Shown here: positions 19,947 through 30,465 of the stretch, piece by piece | Layout of the letters: the number at the start of each line of letters is the position of its first letter | Position numbering within the stretch: the stretch's first letter is position 1 | Assembly (NCBI GenBank): GCA_032718475.1 | Contig: JAUCBJ010008150.1 | Coordinates: 1 to 31,806 of the forward strand | Direction: 5' to 3' | Length of the DNA stretch: 31,806 bases | Origin: Nemertoderma westbladi | Taxonomy: Eukaryota; Xenacoelomorpha; Nemertodermatida; Nemertodermatidae | Notes under the pieces: model-generated | What the model was told of the DNA's origin: nothing | What the model saw: the letters and a program-made list of their open reading frames with translations, nothing else | Databases searched by the model: none | Position numbers and translations under genes: made by a program

Positions 19947-20931
19947 TACTACTACTAGGATCGGCATGCTGCATTGCAGCTGCATTTTTAAGAATGCTGT
20001 GCCGGCTTGTCAACAAAATTGCACCGCCACAACTCCCTATCACCCATGAGATTTGCTAGATCATCCGCATCTTTAAGGCCAGTGTCCTTTAAGATGCGTC
20101 TCAAGAAAGTCATGGGCTGTCCACCATGCTTATTCACTCCATGAGGCTGCCAAAGTACAAGATTATGCACTGGCTGGTCCTCACGGCGAAAGCAATGTCC
20201 TGCGAAGCGGAGGCGATTTTGTTCTAGTGTCAAGCTTGGGGGAACCAATGAGACACCTCCAATGTTATATAGTGTCTGGTTGGAGATGTGTGCATTGTAC
20301 TTGACACAATGAACCCGGCGTAGCATTCTTGTGAATGTGCCATCCAGAGATTTGGTGTCCTCAGCAGTTAGAGCCCAGCATGGACTCCCGTAGAGGAGTA
20401 CTGGAACTACTGCTGCTCTAAATAATCGGACCTTAAGTTTCCGATTAATTCTAGGTGACTTCCAAATCCTGGAAAGCCTATTCAAGGCTGCCCATGCCTT
20501 TCCCTTACGTATTCGAAGGTCCTCACCTGACTTCCGGATCCATGATCCCAGGTAACAGAAGTCGTCCACATGCTCAAGCATACCATCCTTTGAGCTTATG
20601 CTCATCCGATCAGAGACTTGCTGAGGACTTTCAAAGTTAACTGTCAGAATTTTGGTCTTTCTGGAGTTAATAAAAAGACCAACACTAGAAGCAGCATGTT
20701 CTAATGAGCTGAGGAGCCGTTGGGCTCCCTCTAATGATTCTGAGAGTACTCCTAAGTCATCAGCAAAGTCTAGATCAGTTAGGTACTTGGCAGGATTTCC
20801 TCGACTTCTGGAGCCAGTAGGTGGAGTTATCATCACCCCATCATCATTATGATGATCTAAGGACATGCGTAGAACATAGTCAACCACAATAATGAACAAG
20901 AATGGTGCAAGGTGCAATGGTGGGTTTTCAC
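19936..20931 (-). mobile_element. RTE-like LINE, copy 2, inserted in the gypsy RNase H region
   Basis: A 5'-truncated copy (19947-20911) of the family at 6045-7680, in antisense to the gypsy element. TGGGTTTTCAC flanks it at 19936-19946 and 20921-20931. Removing the insert and one duplication restores the RNase H reading frame exactly. The 3' end carries the (TAG)n tail (19947-19958), and the 5' junction has about 9 extra bases (20912-20920) that look like a local copy of the adjoining sequence. I count about 7 substitutions against copy 1 over roughly 900 bp. Confidence 0.95.
19988..20911 (-). pseudogene. LINE reverse transcriptase C-terminal fragment
   Basis: The open minus-strand frame starts in the truncated RT at LAPFLFIIVVDYVLR, includes the FADD box, and continues to the family stop codon. 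The palm motifs upstream of this point (FVDFFKAFDS and NGFRKGRGT in copy 1) are missing, so no active enzyme is possible. Two smaller plus-strand frames over it (20455-20640, 20652-20852) are shadows. Confidence 0.92.
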
Positions 20932-21261
20932 GGTTTCACAGTGGTAACAGACCACAAACCCTTGATATCGATTTGTAATGGCTTGAGTCTGGATGCGATT
21001 GACAACCCTCGCTTACAGAGGATAATGGAGAAGTTGGGACCATATGTATTTACTGTTGAATGGAAAAGGGGCAAAGAACATTGTGTTCCCGATGCACTCA
21101 GTCGTGCTCCAGTTAGCAAGCCTTCAGTTGCTGAAATATCTGACTTAGAGGTTGACAATATGTTCAGTAATCAGATATTGGTCGCAAGCTTAAATGCTCT
21201 AAAGAAAGATTTGAATAATTTGGAAACTCAAGATTGTGCGTTAGAGTTCATAAAAAAATAA
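20932..21261 (+). pseudogene. Gypsy RNase H, second part
   Basis: After the LINE, the gypsy frame resumes with GFTVVTDHKPLISICNG and ends the domain at VEWKRGKEHCVPDALSRAP (the conserved DALSR block). A TAA at 21259-21261 then closes the frame, where other elements read on into the integrase. The 21262-21333 gap has several stops, so the link to integrase has decayed. Confidence 0.92.
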
Positions 21262-21333
21262 ATTATCATTGACAATAATTACAAGTCAATTTGTCAAGTA
21301 CTAACTTAAGATACACAAATAGTAGATTTACCA

Positions 21334-22170
21334 ATGCAACATCTGGCTCGAATGTACGGCAAGCTCTGGGATCGCATATCGATCTCTGATGGAATGATAA
21401 TTCTCGACGGAAATCATATCATATTGCCTGCTAGTACTCGACCTGAAATTTTACGACGCTTACATTCTTCCCATCAGGGTATTACGAAAACAAAGGCAAG
21501 AGCGAATCAATTATTTTATTGGCCTGGGATGACCAATGATATCATACAAACTGTAAATAGTTGCGAGCTTTGTCAGAAATATCAACCGAGTCTACCTAAG
21601 GAACCACTTCTGTCAGATTCAGTGACAAACCATCCTTTCCATTCTGCATCATCGGATTTGTTTCAATATGGAGATCAATATTTTTTGGTATATGTCGACC
21701 GTTATACAGGATGGCCATGTGTAGACTTTTATGATAAAGTACCTTCAACATCCACTGTGGTCAGATCTCTAAAGAGGTTTTTTGTTGATTTTGGAATCCC
21801 GATGAAACTTCGAAGTGATGGCAGCTCACAGTACACATCATTGGAATTTAGAGAATTTTGCAAGGAATATGGCATCGACAGAGAAAACATTTCATCAGCA
21901 TATTATGCCAAATCTAATGGACATGCTGAAGCTGCGGTAAAATCCATGAAAGCACTTGTTAAACGTCATTGGATAAATGGGCGATTCGATTATTTTACAT
22001 TCAGTTCTGCTCTTTTAGAATGGCGGAATGTGCCTGGTAGTGATGGACTGTCGCCTGCACAACGGTTGTTTGGGTATTCTTTAAGAACCTTGTTACCAGC
22101 CCATCCATCTGCATATGACAGAATAACTGAAAACGTAACTGCCTGCTGCAAAAAAGAAGGAAACTCTTAA
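21334..22170 (+). pseudogene. Gypsy integrase
   Basis: Integrase core with the N-terminal zinc site H44/H47/C77/C80 (RRLHSSHQGITKTKAR, then NSCELCQKY) and the catalytic triad D108 (SSDLF), D162 (RSDGSSQYTS) and E199 (NGHAEAAVKSMK), numbered from the Met at 21334. The spacing between the last two acids is 36. The DNG motif common at the second Asp is DGS here. The frame runs to a TAA at 22168-22170, where a one-base shift separates it from the C-terminal part. Confidence 0.92.
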
Positions 22171-22171
22171 T

Positions 22172-22483
22172 TTGAAAGTGAAAGAATATTATGACAAACA
22201 TGCACATCCACTTCCAGCTCTAGCTATAGGATCGCTTGTCTGGATACAAGATCAGAGATCAAAAGAATGGAATAAACTCGGCAGAGTAGAGAGTGTTCGT
22301 AGCCTAGGAAGGTCCTATATTGTTAAATCAGGAGGCTACTCATACTTACGAAATCGGAGATTCCTCAGACCAGCCAAAGGGAGAAGTGGCATGCTGAATG
22401 ATCAAACAGAATTAAGAGACAGAGATGAGAATCCGCAGTGTAGTAAACGAACAAGGCAACCTCCATCACGATTTTGGAATTGA
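22172..22483 (+). pseudogene. Gypsy integrase C-terminal region
   Basis: Continues the integrase in another frame: VKEYYDKHAHPLPALAIGSL then a Trp/Lys/Arg-rich beta-type segment ending SYLRNRRFLRP, as in the DNA-binding C-terminus of gypsy integrases, followed by a charged tail and TGA at 22481-22483. The Met at 22172 is not a true start. Confidence 0.85.
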
Positions 22484-22516
22484 TTGAAATAACTAAACTA
22501 GATTTCCTTGAGAACT

Positions 22517-22532
22517 AGAGGGGGAGGGGAGA
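22517..22532 (+). promoter_or_regulatory. Polypurine tract
   Basis: AGAGGGGGAGGGGAGA, sixteen purines directly before the 3' LTR; the plus-strand primer of LTR elements. Confidence 0.93.
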
Positions 22533-22802
22533 TGTTATATATTATATGATATGCTTTTGTTATGTACTGTAGCCTTGTTTGGTGAAGGGTCATATCTATC
22601 TACAGTATCTAGTAATATCAGTCTTTTTCGTATTACAGTACTGCTGTACTTACCGGTATATTAACTGCAATCTACTTACTGATACATGCAGTACTGCAAT
22701 GCAGTTGTACTGCTGTACAACTGCAGTACGCTGACTACCCTCTAATAATAAACGGGTTTACTATTATCTTACTCATTTATTCTGATTCAATAATATATCA
22801 TA
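22533..22802 (+). repeat. 3' LTR of the gypsy element
   Basis: 270 bp, matching the 5' LTR except for about three substitutions and a 5-bp deletion (ACCCTC where the left copy has ACCGTACCCTC). It is followed by the target duplication ATGAC. Confidence 0.94.
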
Positions 22803-22807
22803 ATGAC

Positions 22808-23970
22808 TCTGATATTAAGATATTCAAGCAATTGATCTTCAATAGATTTTCTTTGTATTCCTGTTATATATATTGGCGGGGTGATATTTCCACTCCTAGA
22901 CTACTCTTTAGGTTTGTGCTTGCATGAATCAAACATGGAAATTGTAGAAGCTGTGTGCCATTGGGTGCAGTTATCCTCATCGATATTTGGGTTCCTATTT
23001 TTGTTTGTCCTTCTGACTTTTTCCTCATGTTTAAATTTAATTCTATCGTTTTGATAGTATGTTTGTTCTGCATTTGTTGCACTCACTGAGTTTTGTTACG
23101 TGCCAATCTTGTTAGGATCTGATCTTTGGTTCCATTTGAAGAGGCTCTTAAGCCATTGGTGCTAAATACCCGATATTTTTGTCTGTTATGGCACATACTA
23201 TTTTCCATGTCGCGCAGGGCTGAGTGCTTATTTGCTGTGACGGTTTTCATTACAGGTCTCTGTGTAAAAATAGTACTGTGGGGTCGTTCTGGCAATGTCT
23301 GCTAGGTACTGGTGGATTATTAAGAGTGTTCCTTGTTTTGCTATTATTCTAGTGATCGCTTGCAAGCATAACCAACCACTGTGTGTTTGGACAGTCAGGT
23401 GAGCTAATAGAACGAATACAAATATATTCACTCTCTGTTTCATCATCAGAGATGGGTGATAGATGATGTGTTAAGTTGATTGAACCCATGGTTGATTGCT
23501 CATTTTTTACACATGCTAGGGGATTTTATAAACGTTTGGTAAACGTTTTATAAACCACTCTTCATGTTGATTTTCTACATTTTTCAGTTTTAGTTTGATG
23601 TCTATTCGACTAAGGCGCTCGTTGTTAACATCATCCTTTAGTGTATTAACTTGTTAGTTCAAGGAAGCATTATGTAGATCGATCTTGCACATACGTGAGT
23701 GGATTACTAATATTGCTGATATAATTTCCCTCTTCATATCTGTAATTGAAGCATCGTCATGGCCAGTCGAGGATTCCTTTTGTTTAAGACGGTTCCTGCA
23801 GGTTTCAGTAAAATTAGCTTCTTTCACACACTTTAACAAGTCCCATATGTCAATCGATGGATAGTTCGTGGTCTGCAGACCTCGGTTTAAATTAAGTGAT
23901 ATAGTCTGCAGTGGAGACATCTGATCTTTCACTTTCTGAGGTAGAGCTTCATGATACACCATCCTATTGT
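22808..23970 (-). pseudogene. Decayed LINE ORF1 (coiled coil), right of the gypsy insertion
   Basis: Minus-strand frames at 23962-23654 and 23086-22860 read as charged, helical protein with no enzyme motifs, typical of LINE ORF1. The first includes YPSIDIWDLLKCVKEANF and a long Lys/Asp/Ile-rich helix. Several stops and shifts interrupt it. At 22808 the frame runs into the gypsy target site and continues without a break at 16356 when the gypsy element and one ATGAC are removed. That continuity is seen directly in the sequence; the ORF1 label is inference. Confidence 0.65.
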
Positions 23971-24099
23971 CAGAGCTAATTTCAGATATACATTATTGGG
24001 GATGTTGCAGGTAAGTAAGAAGTCATTGTATGTTGTGTGCACCTTATGTGAGGGAAAATCAGTAGTGCTACCTTTATTGTGGACTGCTGGTATGTTCAT

Positions 24100-24440
24100 C
24101 TGAGCGGATGGGTTAGATCCATTTTAGACCTCCATGTCATCCAGAGATGCAGCTGCTGAATACTGCTGCATTGAATTCACATCTCCCGTAGGTCGTGAGT
24201 TCGATCCTCACATGGGCCAGGGCAGTTTTCGTTTCGGCACGAATGCTTTGAAGGGACCAGCCAGGGCATATCTTGCATCGTTAGGTGGTAGCTAAATGAG
24301 TACTGGAGTTTCCTCGGGGGAGTATAGTTCTGGGGGGACCGCACTGGAAATAAGTCATCAGACTTTATGCGTAGTCCCTGCCCGAATGGCCAAAGGAAAT
24401 TTACTTTTTCTTTTTTACTTTTACTTTTATCAATTATTAT
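24100..24440 (+). mobile_element. tRNA-derived SINE-like repeat
   Basis: GAGTTCGATCC at 24197-24207 is a good Pol III B box (GWTCRANNC), set in GGTCGTGAG...CTCAC as in a tRNA T-arm. The minus-strand reading CEDRTHDL is the familiar translation of SINE B boxes in mis-predicted proteins. About 170 bp of body follow and the element ends in a T-rich tail (CTTTTTCTTTTTTACTTTTAC-like, 24399-24430). An A box is not convincing; GGATGGGTTAGATCC (24104-24118) is a weak candidate at too great a distance. It interrupts the decayed LINE ORF1 region. Confidence 0.6.
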
Positions 24441-25790
24441 AACTGAGTCATTTTTCGACCCTTCTTCCAGCGATATGGAACACACTTTTGGTTTATTGAA
24501 AGAGGGATATATGATTACGTCGTTTTCAGTCGAAAGGGTCTATTGGTAAAGCAAGTTTCAGCAGCTGGAGCTCATGGATATATGAGAAGTTCATCAATAG
24601 TCGAAAAGACTAATGATGACTGAAAGGATTAATTGGTATAGCAAGTATCAGCTGCTGGATCAATGTAAAATGGGGTGACTGGAGCACTAGCATTCGGTAC
24701 TGTTCTCTCTGATGCACAATTAGTTGTGGTTAACTCGACCACTACTGGGTAACTGGCCAAAAACCTTGATTATTGCTTTCGTTAATTATCGCCTTTTTGG
24801 AACTCTTTTAAGTAGTTGTTTTGATTTCTTAGGTAGTGTGTATGGCTGGGTTTCATTTTTATTGTTTGTATTTTTCCTTGAGTAGATATATCAGTAGAGG
24901 GGCTGTATAGAGTTGGGCTGGGTGAGGGGGAAGGAGATTCTGGCGATATGGTGCACAGATTATGTATATTATTACTGCCATTATTGTTCGTTCTTGTAAT
25001 CCATGAGTCATCGTCATCGGAGTATGCCTAAATTTTCACTATTCGTGATTGACGTTATTGAGATTTGAGTCGTCCTTGAGATATGGAGTATTTGGAGTCT
25101 AGCTTGGGTCCGGTTTGAGTATGGGGTGTGGACTCAGGGGTAATTTGAGACTGGGAGGTGGAATGCGGTAGGCAGAGTGTTGAGTCTGCTTTTATCTGAG
25201 GTGGTGCATCTAGTGTGTATGTGGAGTGGCTTGTGGTGTATTAGTGCAAAATATTACACTAGTACTCGAGGAGTTTCTTACAAAACAGGGAGTAAGTGAT
25301 ACAGCTGTGTGTCTGGGTCGGGTAGAATTTGTGTTGTAGCTTGATGGAACATAGTTAGAATCAGCTACAGGTACATTGCAACAATTGTTATCACATAGTG
25401 TCCCTAAGTTGTCGGCACCATTTACAGCTGGATTTATCCCAGTTACATATCCAGATGAATTTGAAGTATTGTTGTTACATGTCCCGAAAACTATAAATTA
25501 CATTTACACCTGGGACTGAATTCCCATTAGTAGTATAATTTAAAGTGAAACTATTATAATTCAAAGCGAAACTGAAACTATTCTATTTGAACCTGTGTAA
25601 AGACGTTACTAGTCGGCATCGTTGGTGATATAATCTCTATCATGGCCACTTAGATAACGTGTATTGGAAAATTGAAAAAAGTCACTGAAATCTAATTCAA
25701 CTTCACTATTAATAATATTGTATACCATACGTTGGTCGATTATTATACGCCTTACTTCCAGTGGTTGAAGATGGAGGTAAGATAACCTAT
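24441..25790 (-). other. Degraded sequence, probably older LINE ORF1 or 5' part
   Basis: No intact gene. Two minus-strand stretches stay open for 80 or more codons (about 25480-25225 and 25030-24785) with low-complexity Asn/Ser/Thr/Pro content, for example SPESPSPSPSPTLYSPS. They could be the N-terminal part of the same decayed LINE. This is weak inference. Confidence 0.35.
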
Positions 25791-25794
25791 TGAA

Positions 25795-26990
25795 CTAACT
25801 ATTGTCCATGTGCGATAGTTTACATCTGGCAAACATCCTACGCGTATAGTACCGTTGAACGCGCTCTACTTGGTTTATATTATATTTCTGATGGTGTGAC
25901 CATAAAACTGTACAGTATTCGAGAAGCGGCCTTACAAAGGCCTTGTAGACTGTTAATAAAGCACTAACATTACGAGTATAAAAACAACTAAAGATGATGT
26001 TGGCGACCTTGTAGGCCTTTGACACGCGTTCACTGCAATGTGTGCTATATTTCAAATCTGTGTTTATTATGATACCCAGGTCCTTACAACACTTTTTTCA
26101 ATTTCAGTACCGATCCATTAAGAGTGTAGTAAGTGGTAGCTGGTTGACTACCAAGGTGCAACACATAGCATTTGTGGGAGGCAACATTAAATTGCCAAGG
26201 CTTTCTCCCATCAGATAAAGCAGATATAACCAATTGGATATCATTTGGGGGAGGCAACATTAAATTGCCAAGGCTTTCTCCCCCCATCAGATAAAGCAGA
26301 TATAACCAATTGGATATCAATTGATTTTTCACTGTTGCCATATATTTTAAGGTCATCAGCGAAAAGTTTGCAGCTAACGTATGTCATGTGGTCAGGTAAG
26401 TCATTAATATAGACAATAAATAAAACAGGTCCAAGGACACACTGCCTTGAACTGTACCAGAAATAATGATCACATAATCAAAAAATAAGAACCTGCCATT
26501 CATTGCATAATTCGTTGTTTGCGATTTGCCAAAAAGGATGCAATCCAACCAAGAAGATTTCCTGCAATCCCATACGATGACAATTTATGCAAATACGATA
26601 ACTTCGAATGAACTACCTGATCAAAAGTCCGTGATTATCGAGCATTTTATCCCAGTCAACATTCAAGCAAATGTGTTGCTGTCGATTTATGTCTAAGAAA
26701 ACCATTTTGTGTTTCGAAATAAGGCCGTGAGATAATAGGTAGTTCAAGAGTTCATTTTTAATACAAGTTTCCATAACCTTTCATGCAATGCAGATTAGAG
26801 AAATTGGACGGTAATTATAAGGATTCGAAGGTTCATCCTTCTTAACCATGGTATAACTACAACAGCTGTTAACCAAATGGATGGTAACGCTTGAGTCACA
26901 AAAGACACATTAAAAATAGCAGATAAAGGTGCCGGCAGGTTTTTTGCCAAAGAACATGGCATACCATTTGGTGTACGACTTGTTTTCAAT
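25795..26990 (-). pseudogene. Decayed LINE reverse transcriptase (CR1/Jockey-like)
   Basis: Read on the minus strand the RT blocks appear in order: PLSAIFNVSFVTQALPSIWL (26930-26870, the region before the fingers), VLGPVLFIVYINDLP (about 26440-26395), a FADD active-site box (about 26365-26350), the WQFNVASHKCYVLHLG block (26200-26150), and the C-terminal YKAFVRPLLEYCTVLWSHHQ and ERVQRYYTRRMF (25945-25820). Several frameshifts and a 73-bp tandem duplication break it. The family differs from the RTE-like copies, and the RT tail is of the type shared by CR1, Jockey and related clades. It may be a partner of the endonuclease remnant at 14905-16356, but nothing in the sequence ties them. Confidence 0.85.
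26176..26327. repeat. 73-bp tandem duplication within the LINE RT remnant
   Basis: The block from GGGAGGCAACATTAAATTGC to CAATTGGATATCA occurs twice in tandem (26176 and 26249), the second copy with 3 extra C. Since 73 is not a multiple of three it breaks the RT frame. Confidence 0.95.
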
Positions 26991-27699
26991 GTCAGTACAT
27001 GTGTAAAAGCTTTTGTGGGATAACTGATTCGTTTGCCTTGTTGGCCAGTTCCCCCCCAGTCGCTAGAATACTCTCAAAGGGATCTATAGCTAAAAATAGT
27101 GCAAGTTACCAGCTTATTGGCTGATTTGCTGTACGCAGGCATCTGGTCTCTGTTTAATCGGCCAACAAGCCTAGGGAGGTTGCGTCATAGCCTTGTTTTT
27201 GTATCTCCCAATAGAATTTGAGTTAGCCTTGATTTTGACCTATCACAGAGCTACTGAACTGAAATTTTCCTATCTCACTGCTCTTTCTCTGTGTTGAACG
27301 GGAGCTTCGTGGAATAAGGGAGTTGGTATCCTCGTATAGAGCAGTAGTCACGAGTTTTTCAAAGCCACGAAAGAACGGCTTTTAGTGTTTTGTGCTTTCT
27401 GCTTTTTAGCTCAACACTAGTAGGTTTAATTATAAGGACATATATCCTTTAACTGACTGATTGTCTTAACTCAAACAAACTGGCTTTTAATCACTTGAAT
27501 AACTGCTGCTAAAATTACCTGCTCAATCAATACCGTATACTGCTATTTGTTGTCGGTTATTCATTATATTTGTTTATGAATTATTATATTGGAATAACGA
27601 GAAATAACCCCGACACCCAATATTCTTGATATACCGAAGGTAAGAGAGAAAGGTTACCAATAACGATTGTGACTTATGTTAAAGTGGTTTGAAGTGAAT
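26991..27699. other. Non-coding interval, nothing recognised
   Basis: No gene, RNA or repeat that I can identify. The left edge may include more of the decayed LINE. Confidence 0.4.
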
Positions 27700-28195
27700 C
27701 TAATGTTATTTGATAGACCCTACATGAGTCAGTCTGTGTTCCTTTTATATGTGACTAAAATCAGTGAAGATTGGCAGATTAGTGTGCAGTATTGTGCAGC
27801 ATTGTGTACGAGTGAGTCTGTTAAAGAAGCATTTCCTAAAGAATGCGCCATATATGTGAATTATAATTAAGCCATATCGTTGTGAGTAGTTTAAGTCATA
27901 ACTCTGTTTATATAAATAAAGCGCCACGTCCTAAAGGAACTGTTAATATTCCCGAAGGTGAATAATATTGTCAGAGATTATATAATACTGTCAGTCGAAT
28001 AATACATTAGGCTTACATAGCAATAAAATTAAACCGTCGAACCCAATCTCCCGGGAATATCCAGCGGGTGAATGGTCGCGCACAGATTGGTTTCGACTAG
28101 TGTAGTGAATCAAATACTTGTCATAGGCTAAAAAGCGATTTAATATCTAGAAGACATCTTAATTTGGCGGGTTAAACTGCCAAAGGTCTGAAAGC
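27700..28195 (-). repeat. Dispersed ~500-bp repeat, copy 2 (inverted relative to 12279-12783)
   Basis: The reverse complement matches copy 1 from the CTTT.AGACCTTT..CAGTTTAACC..GCC block (28195-28165) to GTAGGGTCTATCAAATAAC (27724-27706). The plus strand contains TATATAAATAAAGCGCCACG (27909-27928), which could include a TATA box, so this might be a terminal repeat or promoter of an element. The short plus-strand frame at 27676-27870 has no recognisable product. Confidence 0.85.
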
Positions 28196-28269
28196 GCGAA
28201 CATTAAAGGATATAGCTTCTTTATTGCAGTAAGCAATAAAGTTGAAAGTACCGGTCAACCGGTAAACCT

Positions 28270-28400
28270 GAACCGGTACTTCAGTAGGTCAGTAGGCCCA
28301 ACCGCCAGAACTGGTACTGCCGTAGGTCAGTAGGCCCAACTGCCAGAACCGGTACTTCTGTAGGTCCGTAGGCCTAGCTGTCCTAACCGGTACTTCCGTA
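28270..28400. repeat. 38-bp tandem repeat, about 3.5 copies
   Basis: Units begin GAACCGGTACTTCAGTAGG, GAACTGGTACTGCCGTAGG, GAACCGGTACTTCTGTAGG and TAACCGGTACTTCCGTATA, with TAGGCC near the unit end. It lies directly beside the dispersed repeat, in the same relative place as the CTACGCGTAG cluster beside copy 1. Confidence 0.9.
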
Positions 28401-28555
28401 TAAGTACACTAGTATTATTCGATTTGATTGTTGCATACCGGTAGGCTGTTTAAGGGATTAGGGATTGATCACCCCTTATTCCTTTATATGGTTTACTTAT
28501 TTCTGTCAAGTTTTATTTATTTGTAGGCCAGTATTGAACAGAAGGCGTGTAAACC

Positions 28556-29150
28556 TGATCAGATTGTACAGACAATTTGTAGGCTGAGCTGTTGTCTGAT
28601 TGCTGTTAAGTCTGAACGGATTGCAGTGTGTGTAGATCATCTGTCCGATTAAGTACGGTTAGGAAGTAGGGGCAGCGAATGCTGTAAGGTAAACCCCCAA
28701 CTAAAGAATAAGTCGTACTACTGGGTTAGAACGCATACTCCCTAATCATTTCGGTGTCTGCATGTCCTGTAGTTTATTTAGGCTTGAGAGTAGTCTGCCA
28801 TCGTTTAGTCTGTACTTTGTTTGTGTAAGTCTGTACGGGTAGCGTATAATATTTATTTAGATAATTTGTAGGCTGGATAGTTGTCTGGCTGTTATTAGGT
28901 CTGAACGGATTACAGTGTGTGTAGATCACTTGTCCGATTAAGTACGGTTAGGAAGTAGGGGCAGCGAACGCTGTAAGGTAAACCCCCAACTAAAGAATAA
29001 GTCGTACTACTGGGTTAGAACGCATACTCCCTAATCATTTCGGAGTCTGCATGTCCTGTAGTTTGTTCGGGCTTGATAGTAGTCTGTCAGTGTTCGGTCT
29101 GCATTTTGTTTGAGTAGTTTGTACGCGTAGCGTAATATTTATTATTCAGA
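28556..29150. repeat. 289-bp tandem duplication
   Basis: TCCGATTAAGTACGGTTAGG occurs at about 28644 and 28933, and surrounding blocks (AATTTGTAGGCTG, GGTAAACCCCCAACTAAAG, GAACGCATACTCCCTAATCA) repeat at the same 289-bp spacing. The central ~150 bp are almost identical, the edges more diverged. No open frame. Confidence 0.95.
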
Positions 29151-30080
29151 GTTTATGCGATTATTCGCAACATTCATTCCCCAAGTTTGTTCCTACAGTA
29201 ATTGTGTTTGTTATACATACCGCTATAGTTAAATTAACCCCGGTACTACACGGGCTGCTTGGCGTAGGTAAAGACTGGTGATTTTGTGCATCGGTCACTC
29301 CAGCAGATGCCGTGGTTCTTTTAGCTGTTCAAGTATATTTAACTACTGATTATCTGTTGTACAAGTACTCGTACCTAATTTAGGGTTTAGTGTACAGTAC
29401 TTTCCGAAGTAATTAGTGTAGGCATTATATTTGTGTTGTAAAGTGGTTGATAGGCACGTTCGATTAGCTCTATTAACTTCTAGGTAGGAACACTCCGTGA
29501 TACATAACGTAGAACCTATAGCGACACGGCTATAGGTCGTCAGGCGGTGGTATTTTTCTATCTGGACAACGCAGTGTATTTACTACTACTTATTATTTCA
29601 AATACCGTAGTACCCTGTCCGTTGTAATAACCAGTTTTCTAACCCTTTGTTAGACTGGTTTGTAGACTTCTTGTAAAATTACCCTAAAAATTCGTATTTT
29701 GTGTTTTTGTAAATTTTTGTGTTTATTTAGAGATTGTAATCTCACCCGAATTGTACACGTTGTACGTAATTTGTAGTATTAAGTAACTTAGGTAAATTAG
29801 AATCATTTGTTTTAGTGTCCTGTACGTAACACTTCACTGAAAGCGTACCGCTTTGTGTAGTGATTACCCCAGAAATAATAACATTTATTTCAAAAATTGA
29901 CTAAACCCATTAAAACGGGTATATATATATTATAAATCAAATCTAACGATTTATAAATAGTAGGCCTACCATATAACAATTAGGTCTCAATATCAGTTGG
30001 ACTACTGCTTAAATAACGGTAATAAAGTAAGTTAAAGTAACCAAGTAACCCTAAAGTTCAGAAATTCAATTATTCTAAAA
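29151..30080. other. Non-coding interval upstream of the terminal open frame
   Basis: No gene or strong repeat seen. It may be leader or promoter sequence of the reading frame at 30466. Confidence 0.4.
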
Positions 30081-30087
30081 TAATTGA

Positions 30088-30345
30088 TATACCGGTATTT
30101 ACGATAGGCCTATTATCTTTATTTCTGTAAATTTTAGGCTTACATTATACCGGTACTTGTAATTAATTCTAGTCCAGAATTATATATACTATAAACTGTA
30201 AGCTGTATACCGGTATTCTCGATAGGCCTATTATATATTTATATATATTTGTGCTAAAATTATACCGGTATTCGGTGATAAACCTAGTCTGTAATAATAG
30301 TTATATATACTATAAGCATACCGGTATTCTAATATATTATATATA
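30088..30345. repeat. Diverged ~115-bp tandem repeats with ATACCGGTAT and GATAGGCCTAT palindromes
   Basis: ATACCGGTATTTACGATAGG (near 30089) recurs as ATACCGGTATTCTCGATAGG (near 30209) and partly at 30318 (ATACCGGTATTCTAAT). The spacers share TTATATATACTATAA. AT-rich, non-coding. Confidence 0.75.
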
Positions 30346-30465
30346 TATCACTGCTACACTGAGTAGCAGTACCGGTAATTAATTATTAGGCTAGCAGTTA
30401 ATACTGAGTTACTAGACTTGCTCAGACTGTAATACAGCAGTAGACATTCAACGGTATACATAGTC

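Larger units (their letters stand above)
16362..22802 (+). mobile_element. Ty3/gypsy LTR retrotransposon (Mag/SURL-like), frame-broken, with target duplication
   Basis: A full-structure element: 275-bp left LTR, primer-binding site, gag-protease and pol frames, polypurine tract and 270-bp right LTR, flanked by the 5-bp duplication ATGAC (16357-16361 and 22803-22807). Domain order protease, RT, RNase H, integrase is that of Ty3/gypsy. Two zinc knuckles and short LTRs suggest the Mag/SURL group, a tentative call. There is no envelope gene. Coding frames are broken at several places and the RNase H region is interrupted by a LINE, so it cannot move on its own. The element sits in ORF1 of an older minus-strand LINE. 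Confidence 0.95.

Noticed and set aside
24190-24215. Functional tRNA gene
   Set aside because: Only the T-arm/B-box part resembles a tRNA; no cloverleaf can be formed with the upstream sequence.
24177-24485. 102-codon minus-strand protein
   Set aside because: It is a translation of the SINE-like repeat, including the typical mis-read B box.
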